Positions 1 to 9,102 of a stretch of DNA of 64,000 nucleotides are shown here, piece after piece. Position 1 is the stretch's first letter. Each line of letters starts with the position of its first letter. Source of the stretch: Bacillus sp. A301a_S52 (lineage in GTDB: Bacteria > Bacillota > Bacilli > Bacillales > Salisediminibacteriaceae); NCBI GenBank assembly GCA_024701455.1, contig JABXYP010000001.1, forward strand, positions 1,120,001-1,184,000. The letters run 5' to 3'. A model generated the notes under the pieces. It was not told the origin of the DNA and did not search any database. It was given only the letters and a program-made list of their open reading frames with translations. Made by a program: the position numbers and the translations under genes.

Positions 1-82
1 TTATTAAATTGAGCTAAGAAGTACATCAACCTGACTAGTTTAAACTCATCATAGTAACCCCTTGTTATTCAGTTGTGTAAGC

Positions 83-92
83 GAAACGTTTC
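83..92. promoter_or_regulatory. LacI-family-like operator (GAAACGTTTC)
   Basis: A perfect 10-bp palindrome GAAACGTTTC sits in AT-rich non-coding DNA. Operators of LacI/GalR-family sugar regulators, including CcpA relatives, share this core. The gene it would serve lies before the window or is the kinase 600 bp downstream, so the assignment is weak. The rest of bases 1-400 shows no gene. Confidence 0.3.
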
Positions 93-400
93 ATTCGATT
101 TTAGTCACAGGAAGAATCATTAATTAATGGGTATTATTTACCTTTCTTTAAGTAACAAGAAAAACCAATTCTATACCGAACGATTTAAAAAATCAAGCAG
201 GAATAATTGATAATAAAGGGTTTTTTAATCATAGAATGATTTGGATATCTCGTTATCTCAAGCTTTGAAAATAGGAAAATCATATTTTTAATTAGTTGAT
301 TACATGGTTTATTTTGGTATACCATCTAGGAGATACTTTTTCTATATTTTTTATCCAATGTTGTCAAATAACAAGCCTTAAATTAATCAAAGGTTCGTTA

Positions 401-559
401 AATAACAGATAACCGTCCGTAAAACGCCCTCCTTAAACTAGAGAGGAGAGCTAACTCAATTTAAGCGGGAGGGGGAGGTAACGCCCGGTCATGTCGTGAT
501 TGACTCAATTACCAATCAGTGAGAAGAACGAAAACATCCACAGAATGAAGTTCGTTTTA
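401..559 (+). repeat. Dispersed structured repeat, copy A
   Basis: This is a near full-length copy of the window-wide repeat. Its landmarks in order are AGATAACCGTCCGTAAAA, AGAGAGGAGAGCTAACTC, GCGGGAG, ATGTC, ACCAATCAGTGAGA, ACGAAAAC and AAGTTCGTTTTA. It ends 130 bases before the histidine kinase start. Its outer and second stems are more degenerate than in copies B and D. With copy B it forms direct repeats around the two-component genes. Confidence 0.85.
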
Positions 560-688
560 ATCTGCACCTGTATTATACATATAGACTGGCTTTCCTTTTG
601 CTATAAAACTAATTGTTTTGAGTTTGTATTCCCATAAAAATTATCATTTCAACACGTGTCTGTGATCAGTGCGAAAGGAGACTTCCTC

Positions 689-2497
689 ATGAAAAGCATT
701 CATAGTCGCTTATTGATCATGCTTTTTATTTGTATTATTATACCTTATTTCCTGTCAGTAGTTGTCATTTATGGGTATACCAAAAGTAATGTAGAGTATC
801 ATGAACTGGAAAACACTCGAGACTACATGCAAAGAACGTCTGAAGACCTGCAGCAATACTTTCAAGATATCATTAACCTTCCGTATATTTTATATCGCGA
901 CCATGATTTATTCCGAATCTTAGAATATGGATTTGAAAATAGCATTCATTCAAAGCCGACTACTATTGAAAAAAGTATGGAAACTTTTTATCTGATGCGA
1001 AATGAATTTAGACAAGTTCGGTTTTACATTGCTGCTGAAGAAGATTTATTTACTGTTTATAATGCCACGGTAAGTGCTCGGAGCCATCAACCAGATTTAC
1101 TCCAGGAAGATGCTATTCAGAGAATGATTAACTCAGATTCTAATTATATGATTGAGCCCCCGCGACAAATTGAGAATTATAACAATGCCGCTATCATTCC
1201 TGAGTCAGATGACTCAATGGTTTTAACGATTCATCATCAAATTGAAGATGTCCTGTCCAACGAATTGCTCGGCATCATCACCGTTAATAGTGATTTAGAT
1301 GAATACGCTCGGATATGCGAGCGTCTTATTCAAAATGATCAAGAAGCGGTACTGCTTGTAGATGCAGACAATTATGTTATGTATGCCAGTGATCCATCCC
1401 TAATTGGCAAGCCTGTACCTGATGAGTATTTACAGTCACACATAGGTGAGAAAGAGCATTATGTGAATGATGACATTATTTTGTCGAACACGTTGTCTGA
1501 GTCAGGACCTTTAGAAGGATGGCAATTAGTTAAAATAACCCCGAGTCATGTTTTATTCAACGAAGTGAGGCAAACAGCTTATACAAATATAATGGTCGGG
1601 GTAGGAGTCGTATTACTAGGTTTAATGATGATTAGCATCATTTCTTATAAAATTACCCGACCAATCAAGCTCCTTAGTAGGAAAGTACGAAGAATAGAAG
1701 GTGACAACATGGAAAGCCCTTTTGAAGATAATCAGGAAGATGAAATCGGACATCTGGAAAAGCATATGAAAGAGATGATGACTAGAATTAATTTTCATAT
1801 AGAACGAGAATATAAATTGGAGATTGAGAATCGAAAGAACCAGCTTAAAGCGCTGAAATCTCAAGTGCATCCACATTTTTTATATAACTCCTTACAGTCC
1901 ATAGGCGCCGTTGCCCTACGATCCAATTCTCCGCAAGTGTATCAATTAATCACTTCTTTATCCAAAATGATGCGCTACACGATTCGGGCAGACCACTGGG
2001 TGACTGTGCGAACGGAGGTGGATTATGTAAAAGCATATATGGCACTTCAGAAAGAACGTTTTCGAACCCATTTAAGCTACGCTATAAACATAGATGACAA
2101 TATTTGTGACATTTCAGTGCCGAGCATGATTCTCCAGCCACTCGTTGAGAATTTCTTTAAACACTGCTATGAAAAAGGGTTTAGTAAAGCTCATTTAGAC
2201 ATTTATAGTGAAATAAGAGGAGATTGCTTATATTTGACTGTAGAAAATGACGGTCCCAGTCTTTCAGACGAAGAGTTAACGTTATTAAAAGAAAAAATCT
2301 ATTTCCTAACTGATAAGGATACATATGCATACGAGCATATCGGTCTGAAAAATATTCATGATCGATTGGTCCTCAACTATGGGCCGCCAGCAGGTATTGA
2401 ATTGGATACGATGCAGAAACAAGGTTTCTCAGTCCGTTTAATAATTCCGCTTCTTGCAAAGGAGGATGAACAGTATGAAAGTATTGCTCGTGGATGA
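689..2497 (+). CDS. Sensor histidine kinase, YesM/LytS type
   Basis: A 602-residue membrane sensor kinase. Transmembrane helix 1 spans residues 8-28, an extracytoplasmic sensor domain runs to about 300, helix 2 is at 301-321, and a HAMP linker follows. The dimerisation/phosphoacceptor segment contains HPHFLYN (residues 394-400). The ATPase domain shows the N-box LQPLVENFFKH and a VENDGP glycine-box. I chose the ATG preceded by AAAGGAG; the frame is open 11 codons further upstream from a GTG. The gene overlaps the next by 23 nt and surely signals to it. In the YesM/YesN family such pairs sense extracellular carbohydrates; a saccharide signal here is inferred from the neighbouring sugar-binding protein and levansucrases. 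Confidence 0.93.
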   Translation: MKSIHSRLLIMLFICIIIPYFLSVVVIYGYTKSNVEYHELENTRDYMQRTSEDLQQYFQDIINLPYILYRDHDLFRILEYGFENSIHSKPTTIEKSMETFYLMRNEFRQVRFYIAAEEDLFTVYNATVSARSHQPDLLQEDAIQRMINSDSNYMIEPPRQIENYNNAAIIPESDDSMVLTIHHQIEDVLSNELLGIITVNSDLDEYARICERLIQNDQEAVLLVDADNYVMYASDPSLIGKPVPDEYLQSHIGEKEHYVNDDIILSNTLSESGPLEGWQLVKITPSHVLFNEVRQTAYTNIMVGVGVVLLGLMMISIISYKITRPIKLLSRKVRRIEGDNMESPFEDNQEDEIGHLEKHMKEMMTRINFHIEREYKLEIENRKNQLKALKSQVHPHFLYNSLQSIGAVALRSNSPQVYQLITSLSKMMRYTIRADHWVTVRTEVDYVKAYMALQKERFRTHLSYAINIDDNICDISVPSMILQPLVENFFKHCYEKGFSKAHLDIYSEIRGDCLYLTVENDGPSLSDEELTLLKEKIYFLTDKDTYAYEHIGLKNIHDRLVLNYGPPAGIELDTMQKQGFSVRLIIPLLAKEDEQYESIARG

Positions 2498-3653
2498 TGA
2501 GTTTAACGTACGGGAGGTTATTCGGTCTTTGGGACAGTGGCAAGATTACGGTATTACTGATGTATTGGAAGCGAGCGATGGTAAAGAGGCAAAAGAACTG
2601 ATTGAAAGAGAATCTCCTGAGATCATCTTTACCGACGTGGAAATGCCAGAAATGAATGGCATGGAATTAATCGAGTGGTTAGGTACCATCTCTTATTCTG
2701 GGAAAGTCATTTTGATTACTGTATATGATGACTATTCTTTCATGCGTAAAGCGATTCAGTACAGCAGCTTTGATTATTTATTGAAACCGATTGAACCAGA
2801 CTTACTCAATAAAGCATTGGCAGGTGCTGTGGAAGCTTGGAAAAATGAAGAGGAGGAGCGTCGTCAGAAAGAATCAGGGCTCTATGAAGATGCCAAAAGG
2901 CTGCGTGTCAACCGGGAAGTGACGGCAGCTTGTAACGGAGAGCATTTCGACGTTGATGAAATTGCTTCATCGCTCCCGGAAGCGGATAAATACGAGCTTG
3001 CTTTGCTTTCTTTTTACCAAATGCACTATGTAGAGCCATATATTCAGTTACTGGCAGATAAGCTTTGTGATCAGGGGTGGGGAAATGCCTTTCCTCTGCA
3101 AAATAATTACCAACACTGTCTACTAATAACCGTCCATGGCCAATGGCTCGCGATAGAGGAATGGATGAACCAACACTTTGCTGTCCCCGTTCGGCTTGTT
3201 GGCGAAGTTCCTTTAAAACTAGTCGCAGAGCTACCTACTTCATTTCAATGTGCGCAAAAGGCAATGAACGATCAAAACTTCAGATCTATACGCCGTATGT
3301 CTGATTTGGATGGTGCTCGTCGCATCCAAGATATTGTCGCGTTTGTCGAGGAGAATTATATGGAAGAGCTGAGTTTGCAAAGACTATCAAACCAGTTTTT
3401 TTTGAGTCGAGAGCATATTTCTAGAAAATTCAAGCGAGAAATGGGCATGCCTCTTTCAACGTATGTTACTGAACTTAGAATAGAACAAGCCAAACGGTAC
3501 TTAGGTCAAACAGATGATAAACTTTATACGATTGCCTTAAAGCTCGGCTATCAAGATGAAAAGTACTTTTCTAAGCTATTCAAAAAAAGGACAGGCATGA
3601 CACCAATTGAATATAGAAATGATGAGAAGAAATGTCAAACTATCACGACTTAA
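2475..3653 (+). CDS. Response regulator, YesN type (REC + AraC HTH)
   Basis: A 392-residue cytoplasmic response regulator. The receiver domain covers residues 1-120, with acidic residues in LLVDDE and phosphoacceptor Asp54 in FTDVEMP. The C-terminal ~100 residues form a double helix-turn-helix AraC/XylS DNA-binding domain (LSNQFFLSREHISRKFK, then IALKLGYQDEKYFSKLFKK). The start is the ATG behind AAAGGAGG, inside the end of the kinase gene, so the two are translationally coupled. Likely targets are the binding-protein gene and the GH68 genes downstream; that is inference from position. Confidence 0.93.
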   Translation: MKVLLVDDEFNVREVIRSLGQWQDYGITDVLEASDGKEAKELIERESPEIIFTDVEMPEMNGMELIEWLGTISYSGKVILITVYDDYSFMRKAIQYSSFDYLLKPIEPDLLNKALAGAVEAWKNEEEERRQKESGLYEDAKRLRVNREVTAACNGEHFDVDEIASSLPEADKYELALLSFYQMHYVEPYIQLLADKLCDQGWGNAFPLQNNYQHCLLITVHGQWLAIEEWMNQHFAVPVRLVGEVPLKLVAELPTSFQCAQKAMNDQNFRSIRRMSDLDGARRIQDIVAFVEENYMEELSLQRLSNQFFLSREHISRKFKREMGMPLSTYVTELRIEQAKRYLGQTDDKLYTIALKLGYQDEKYFSKLFKKRTGMTPIEYRNDEKKCQTITT

Positions 3654-3692
3654 TTTTCTCCTTGAGTTGGCGTGTATACGTCTAATAGTTAC

Positions 3693-3852
3693 TTTATCAT
3701 AGATAACCGTCCGTAAAACTCCCTGCTCAAAATAGAGAGAAGAGATAAATTTAGGCGGGAGATAACGGCCGCTCATGTCCTGATGATACACTCTCAACTA
3801 CCAATCAGTGGGAAAAGGGTGAAAACGTCCACTGATTGAAAGTTCGTTTTAT
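3693..3852 (+). repeat. Dispersed structured repeat, copy B
   Basis: A complete copy. The second stem is perfect: CAATCAGTGG pairs with CCACTGATTG around a loop holding GGTGAAAAC. The inner first stem CTCCC/GGGAG is intact, while the outer CGTCCGT/ACGGCCG has one mismatch. The repeat ends within a few bases of the GGAGGGAT Shine-Dalgarno of the next gene, so it forms that gene's 5' leader if transcription starts upstream. Confidence 0.88.
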
Positions 3853-3864
3853 GGAGGGATAGAA

Positions 3865-5139
3865 ATGAATAAAAAAGGTTTGCAAATTTTTTTGGCTGGC
3901 TTCTTCTTTCTACTTTCAGCATGTGAGACACAAAACGAAACAGCAGGGAAAGAACTAAACAACATGGAGGAGCCCATCACACTGGAAATTCGTAATCCGA
4001 AAGTGGAAATTTCAACCCAGTTCGAACAGATGGTTCGAGCTTATGAAAAGGAAAATCCGGGTGTTAAAATTAATGTTCGTACCGTAGGTGGAGCCGCCGA
4101 TGATCTGACCGATTTAAAAGCGCAGATAGCCGCCGGTGAAGGTCCTGACATTTTTACCAACGGTGGATATGAACAAGCTAAACTATGGAGCAACTATTTA
4201 GAGGACCTATCCGATCAACCTTGGGTAGAGAACGCATATGAAGGAGCACTTGAGCCGATGACTATCGATGAAGGCATATATGGGATGCCTGTAAACGTTG
4301 AAGGGTACGGCTTCATTTACAATAAAGATTTATTTGAACAGGTTGGCATTGAGGCATTACCTAAAACGCTGACCGAATTAATAGAAACCGCAGAATCTTT
4401 AGAAGCAGCTGGTATTACGCCTTTTGCAACCGGCTATTACGAAGATTGGAAATTGAGTGACCATCTGATGGGGAGCGCTTTTGCACGTCAGGATGATCCA
4501 GATGCTTTTATAGCAGGGTTAAATGACGGCTCACAAACTATCGAAAACAATGAAACATTCAAAGGCCTGATTCAACTGTTGGATGTCACACTGGAATTCG
4601 GAAACGATGACCCACTGACTACCGATTACCACACGGAAGTGACCCTATTTGCCAATGGTGAGGCAGCGATGATTCAACAAGGTAATTGGATTCAACCTCT
4701 GATTGACCAATTGGCGCCAAATATGAACATCGGGTTTCTTCCCATACCAGTTAATGATAGTCCAAAAAACGACGTTTTAGCAGTTGATGTGCCCAACTAC
4801 TGGGTTGTCAATCAAAAATCGACACCTGAAAAAAAACAAGAAGCAAAAAAATTTTTAAACTGGATGGTTTCATCAGAAGAAGGTCAAAAGTTTATAACGG
4901 AACAATTCAAATTTATCCCAGCGTTTAAACATATAGAGGCAAACGATTTAGGACCACTGGCGGAAGATGTCATGTGGTATGTCAAAGCCGATAAAACATT
5001 GTCGTTCCACTGGTTTAAACACCCAGAGGGAACAAGGGGTGAGTTCGGTTTTGCCATAAAAGCATATGTGGGTAATCAGCTTAATCGCGATCAATTGCTG
5101 CAGGAATTACAGCAGTCTTGGGAGAGGGCGGCACGATAA
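3865..5139 (+). CDS. Sugar ABC transporter substrate-binding lipoprotein (family 1)
   Basis: A 424-residue extracellular solute-binding protein. The N-terminal signal ends in a lipobox (LLSAC, Cys20), so it should be lipid-anchored outside the membrane. The body has family-1 features: VRAYEKENPGVKINV, AAGEGPDIFTNGG, YGMPVNVEGYGFIYNKDLFE and GEAAMIQQGNW. No permease or ATPase gene is adjacent, which is unusual for this family. It may work with a remote transporter or present ligand to the YesM-type kinase just upstream (inference). The leader carries repeat copy B and a GGAGGGAT ribosome-binding site. Confidence 0.9.
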   Translation: MNKKGLQIFLAGFFFLLSACETQNETAGKELNNMEEPITLEIRNPKVEISTQFEQMVRAYEKENPGVKINVRTVGGAADDLTDLKAQIAAGEGPDIFTNGGYEQAKLWSNYLEDLSDQPWVENAYEGALEPMTIDEGIYGMPVNVEGYGFIYNKDLFEQVGIEALPKTLTELIETAESLEAAGITPFATGYYEDWKLSDHLMGSAFARQDDPDAFIAGLNDGSQTIENNETFKGLIQLLDVTLEFGNDDPLTTDYHTEVTLFANGEAAMIQQGNWIQPLIDQLAPNMNIGFLPIPVNDSPKNDVLAVDVPNYWVVNQKSTPEKKQEAKKFLNWMVSSEEGQKFITEQFKFIPAFKHIEANDLGPLAEDVMWYVKADKTLSFHWFKHPEGTRGEFGFAIKAYVGNQLNRDQLLQELQQSWERAAR

Positions 5140-5291
5140 CCAATAATATCCCAGTAATCGCGCTGATAGATTCACCTTAAACTATATCAATCGTCCACTA
5201 TATCAATTTAAGACTAAATTCCAATCAATATAAACCATATCTATACAATGCTGATTTGATTACAATTTAATACATAAATAACCTACAGCTT

Positions 5292-5321
5292 GGTTGTGAT
5301 GGATACCACCTAGTAGAAACC
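5292..5321 (+). promoter_or_regulatory. Possible ribonucleic antiterminator (RAT) before levansucrase genes
   Basis: A 30-nt segment begins GGTTGTGATGG and ends AGTAGAAACC, and its last bases are also the first bases of the 5' arm of the following terminator. Size, flanking GG/AACC pairing, TTGT box and overlap with a terminator all match the RAT architecture bound by LicT/SacY-family antiterminators, as known for B. subtilis sacB. The 3' half departs from the usual GGCAAAACC, so the call is tentative. No antiterminator gene is in the window. Confidence 0.4.
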
Positions 5322-5361
5322 TAAAACTAAATTTTATTAAAACTTAGTTTTAGGTTTTTTT
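5317..5361 (+). terminator. Strong terminator / leader attenuator before GH68 genes
   Basis: A perfect 14-bp stem, AAACCTAAAACTAA with TTAGTTTTAGGTTT, is followed by a T run. It lies 178 nt after the binding-protein stop and 105 nt before the levansucrase start. It either ends the upstream transcript or acts as the attenuator of a levansucrase leader. Confidence 0.85.
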
Positions 5362-5465
5362 GTTTCCGTAGGTAAAAAAGGGAGGGGAAGATACGTACAG
5401 AGGAGACTATATAAGCTCATGAATTGGACGGAGAAAGTAATCTATCAAAGGAGGAACAAGGGGAA

Positions 5466-6827
5466 ATGGGAATTAAAAAAACATATGGTGATTTTTTGAA
5501 ATGGGGAGTATGCACGGCGATTTTAGGAAGCTCTCTGATGGCCAGCACCGTTTTTGCCACCTCAGACTGGGATGCTGAAGATGATTACACCGCGGTTTGG
5601 ACACGTCAGCAAGCTGAGAATGTGGCTTTGACGAAAGATACGACGGCGCCTCTTTTGGAGACGGATGAGGATTTTGAACTCGTTGCTCCCGATAAATGGG
5701 TTTGGGACACGTGGCCACTTCAGAACAGGGACGGTTCACTTGCTCAGGTGAATGGGTACACAATTGCATTTGCCTTGGTTGCTCCACGATATTTAGGTTG
5801 GGGGGAGCGTCATACTGAGGCTAGAATCGGCATGTTCTACTCCAAAGACGGAAAAGACTGGACTTACGCAGGTATTCCATATGACTATGACAAAGCTTAC
5901 GGTCACATGCAGTGGGCTGGTTCCGCCATGTTGGACAACGATGGAAAAGTACATTTCTTTTATACTGCAACAGGACGTAAGAGTAATTCTGAACATTTTG
6001 GTCAACCTGGATGGGAGGCAATGGCTGAACAACGCCTTGCTAAAACGACGTTTGACATCAGTGCAGACAAAGACGGCGTTCATCTAACTAAAGAAGATGA
6101 GCATCAGATCATGCTTGAAGCGGATGGTGAATATTACGAGACGATTGGACAATGGGGAAGTAACGGAAATATCATCAGTGCGTTTCGTGATCCGTTTTTC
6201 TTTCAGGACCCTAACACAGGGGAAGAATACATTATTTGGGAAGGACAGGCAGGCCCTAAAAGCAATGGGCTGAAGCCGGAAAATATCGGTGATGAAGCAT
6301 ATCGTAAAAACGCTAATGTTCCAGATAGAGCGGAACTTTACAACGGCAACATTGGGATAGCCAAAGTACTTGACGAGGATGTCTCCGAACTAAAAATGTT
6401 GCCGCCACTTCTCGAATCAATTGGGGTCAATCATCAACTGGAACGTCCGCATGTAGTGGTGGACGGTGACACGTACTACTTGTTAACCATCAGCCATACC
6501 TTCACATACGCACCTGGTTTGACTGGTCCAGAAGGTTTGTACGGCTTTGTCAATGAAGGTGGGTTACGAGGTGATTACGAACCTCTCAACGACGGTGGTC
6601 TAGTGATTGGTAATCCTGCTGAAAGCCCGGGTCAGGCCTATTCTTGGTGGGTAGCTCCAGACGGACAGGTTATCAGCTTCATCAATGAGCCTCTTGATGA
6701 GAATGGGGAAGTACAATTCGTGGGTACTTTCGCGCCGACACTACAACTGTCCTTTGACGGTGATCAAACAAAAATTGAGAAGGAGATGGGTTATGGAGAA
6801 ATCAGACCATTCGGTGCCTATCGTTAA
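5466..6827 (+). CDS. GH68 levansucrase/inulosucrase-type enzyme 1
   Basis: A secreted 453-residue fructosyltransferase that splits sucrose and transfers or releases fructose outside the cell. A signal peptide ends near VFA (residue 31). GH68 landmarks are the nucleophile Asp81 in VWDTWP, the transition-state stabiliser in FRDPFFF, and the acid/base Glu in LERPHVVV. Length and motifs fit SacB, but product type (levan, inulin or fructose) cannot be read from sequence. The ATG lies 10 nt after AAAGGAGG; an upstream in-frame TTG at 5424 is less likely. It starts a two-gene unit. Confidence 0.92.
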   Translation: MGIKKTYGDFLKWGVCTAILGSSLMASTVFATSDWDAEDDYTAVWTRQQAENVALTKDTTAPLLETDEDFELVAPDKWVWDTWPLQNRDGSLAQVNGYTIAFALVAPRYLGWGERHTEARIGMFYSKDGKDWTYAGIPYDYDKAYGHMQWAGSAMLDNDGKVHFFYTATGRKSNSEHFGQPGWEAMAEQRLAKTTFDISADKDGVHLTKEDEHQIMLEADGEYYETIGQWGSNGNIISAFRDPFFFQDPNTGEEYIIWEGQAGPKSNGLKPENIGDEAYRKNANVPDRAELYNGNIGIAKVLDEDVSELKMLPPLLESIGVNHQLERPHVVVDGDTYYLLTISHTFTYAPGLTGPEGLYGFVNEGGLRGDYEPLNDGGLVIGNPAESPGQAYSWWVAPDGQVISFINEPLDENGEVQFVGTFAPTLQLSFDGDQTKIEKEMGYGEIRPFGAYR

Positions 6828-6884
6828 ACCCTACTCAATGCTTCTTAATCTGTAAGTACATGATTGAAAGGAGAGAATCCATAA

Positions 6885-8204
6885 ATGCTTGCTCGCAAAA
6901 GTTTTCTAAAAAAGGCGAAAGTCCTAACACTTAGTATTTTGGCGATAACTCTCAGCGTTCCCGGCATGACTTCTGTTGAGGCTGAGGACACTAATTCACC
7001 TGTCAACTGGACACGTGAACAAGTGGACCAAATTGAGTTGGATGATTCCAATACCATACCATATACGAACATTAAGGAATTGGAAAAAATGACACCTGAC
7101 TATCACATATGGGATTCGTGGCCTCTGACCGACCGTAATGGTAATGTCACTGAAGTTAATGGTTGGAAAGTACTCTTTACACTTAGTGCTCCGAGTGATG
7201 TGTTGCCAGGTAAAGTGCATGACATTGCGAAAATCCAATATTTTGTTTCCCGTGACGGGAAAGATTGGGAGCTAGGCGGCGAGCTGTTCCCTGAAGAGGA
7301 TTCCCTCGGTTCAAGGGAATGGGCTGGCTCAGCTATGATGGACGAAGATGAAGGTAAAATCTACGCATTCTATACCGCGACTGGTCGAAATGGGGAAGAA
7401 AATCTTACGTATGAGCAGCGTTTGGCCATGTCTGTCGGTGATGTAGTCGCCGATAAAAACGGCGTCCATTTTGAAAATTGGGATGAACATAGTATCATTC
7501 TTGAGCCGGACGGTGAAGACTATCAATCATATGAACAAGCTATGGAAAATGGATATAGCGGTTATGCGTTTCGTGATCCACAGTGGTTCAAAGATACGAA
7601 AACGGGCAAGGAATATATTCTGTTTGAAGGCAATTCAGGTGGCCGCGTTTCTGAACGTACGTGTGAAAATGAAGACGTTCCGGAAGGTTCTGAGCACTTC
7701 AATGGTAATATAGGGATTGCTGAAGTGGTCGACGGTGATTTTTCTGACTTGAAAGTGCATGCTCCTTTATTGGAAGCCAATTGTGTGAATGATGAGTTGG
7801 AGCGTCCACATATTATTGTCAAAGATGATAAGTATTATCTGTTTACTGATACGCACATTAATAAATATGCACCAGGAATTGAAGGACCAGAAGGCCTGTA
7901 TGGCTTTGTTTCCGATACACTATTTGGTGGTTATGAACCTTTAAATGGAAGTGGGCTCGTTTTAGCCAATCCACCAGAAAACCCGTATCAAGCCTACTCT
8001 TGGTTAGTGTTACCCGATCTTAAAGTCATCGCTTTTGCGCAATTTGGTGATTTGGATGGCATGGACATCAATGAGATCGGCCACCAGGACCCTGAATTCC
8101 AATTCGAACATTGGGGCGGTACAATGGCTCCGACGCTGGAAATCGGTATTGACGGTGATCGTACGGAATTTAAAAAGGAACTACCACAAGGTTGGATAAA
8201 ATAA
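6885..8204 (+). CDS. GH68 levansucrase/inulosucrase-type enzyme 2
   Basis: A 439-residue paralogue of the preceding gene, 57 nt downstream and ending at a strong terminator, so the two are probably one transcript. Signal peptide cleavage is likely after SVEA (residue 33). It has the nucleophile Asp77 in IWDSWP, the FRDPQWF stabiliser and the LERPHIIV acid/base motif. The catalytic triad is complete in both copies, but loops differ, including a Cys-containing RTCENEDV segment here. Division of labour between the two (for example polymer length or transfer versus hydrolysis) is plausible but unproven. Confidence 0.92.
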   Translation: MLARKSFLKKAKVLTLSILAITLSVPGMTSVEAEDTNSPVNWTREQVDQIELDDSNTIPYTNIKELEKMTPDYHIWDSWPLTDRNGNVTEVNGWKVLFTLSAPSDVLPGKVHDIAKIQYFVSRDGKDWELGGELFPEEDSLGSREWAGSAMMDEDEGKIYAFYTATGRNGEENLTYEQRLAMSVGDVVADKNGVHFENWDEHSIILEPDGEDYQSYEQAMENGYSGYAFRDPQWFKDTKTGKEYILFEGNSGGRVSERTCENEDVPEGSEHFNGNIGIAEVVDGDFSDLKVHAPLLEANCVNDELERPHIIVKDDKYYLFTDTHINKYAPGIEGPEGLYGFVSDTLFGGYEPLNGSGLVLANPPENPYQAYSWLVLPDLKVIAFAQFGDLDGMDINEIGHQDPEFQFEHWGGTMAPTLEIGIDGDRTEFKKELPQGWIK

Positions 8205-8217
8205 AATGACATACGGA

Positions 8218-8260
8218 GAAACGGTCAATCATCTTGTAGATATTGGCCGTTTCTTTCTTT
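8218..8260 (+). terminator. Terminator of the GH68 pair
   Basis: The stem GAAACGGTCAAT / ATTGGCCGTTTC with a 12-nt loop is followed by TTTCTTT, 14 nt after the second GH68 stop. Confidence 0.9.
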
Positions 8261-8316
8261 AAATATCCATGGAGTAGGAAATAAGGTTATGATAATAATT
8301 AACATTGAATTTCTCA

Positions 8317-8652
8317 ATGTTTCAGCTTGCTGAAACGAGTTCACTTTTTAAAAAGAAATGGATGTGGACCGCGATTGGAGGCATTTTGATCGTCTATTTC
8401 ATCCCATTACTATTATATGGGATAGGTGTTCCAGCAATGAAGTATGTGATGGCTGTATTATGCGGAGGTGGCATATTAATTAGCGTGCCAATAGTTGGGA
8501 TAAGCGCTTTAATGTTATCATCGTCTAATGACACTGTCATGTTATATAGTGTGATAATTGTTGGGTTTTCATTGATTATTGTGAACATTGCTTGGTTTTT
8601 CTTTGCCTTTCATTCAGAGGGAAATGAAAACAGTCATACAACTCAGGTATAG
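8317..8652 (+). CDS. Small membrane protein, unknown function
   Basis: A 111-residue hydrophobic protein with about three predicted membrane helices (residues 16-38, 41-65 and 72-97) and a short polar C-terminus. I do not recognise the family. There is no convincing Shine-Dalgarno; the frame also opens at a TTG at 8305. The helices and absence of stops support a real gene, but the region may be decaying, because the overlapping downstream frame is broken. Confidence 0.45.
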   Translation: MFQLAETSSLFKKKWMWTAIGGILIVYFIPLLLYGIGVPAMKYVMAVLCGGGILISVPIVGISALMLSSSNDTVMLYSVIIVGFSLIIVNIAWFFFAFHSEGNENSHTTQV

Positions 8653-8902
8653 AGGTCTTCTGATTCAAACTTTGATTGATGATATTGCAAAAGACATTCC
8701 TGAAAAGATAGACGCTATTTAACAGTGCATCAAGGGTTCTTTGCAAACTATTGAGAGTAATTCTTAAAAGGACTTTGATGAAGCAAAAATGACAGAGATG
8801 AGCAAATTTTTTTACATAGAAGGCATTAGTAGAATTATCAGTAGCTTTTTTTCTTTTATCAAGGCCCTCTTTTATTGTAAAGCAAAGAGTAGGGATCAGT
8901 GA
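8624..8902 (+). pseudogene. Broken small gene with two in-frame stops
   Basis: One frame from an ATG at 8624 reads protein-like for about 92 codons (segments LIQTLIDDIAKDIPEKIDAI, then FDEAKMTEMSKFFYIEGISR) but is cut by two TAA codons. It overlaps the previous gene by 29 nt in another frame, a typical operon junction. I cannot identify the family. The 200 bases after it hold no gene I can support. Confidence 0.45.
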
Positions 8903-9102
8903 GATAGAGAGATTCAGGAGAAAATGCATAGTGAGTGACTCAATTTAGAAGTAAACAAGGAAACATAGTCTCATGTTACCCACACTAATCCGCTAATTCT
9001 AGCGATTCACTAAAGACAACAGCTGACTTGTCATGTCGATCTGCTATACTGTTTATAAGATACAGCTAATTAAAACGTAGACATTCAAAACGGGAGGGGA
9101 AG

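Noticed and set aside
1..400. CcpA cre site at 77-93
   Set aside because: TGTAAGCG...fits the first half of a cre site but the conserved CA at the 3' end is absent; kept only as a generic LacI-type palindrome.
8576..8929. 117-codon minus-strand frame
   Set aside because: It is the antisense of the broken + strand gene at 8624, whose residues look more protein-like; no ribosome-binding site.
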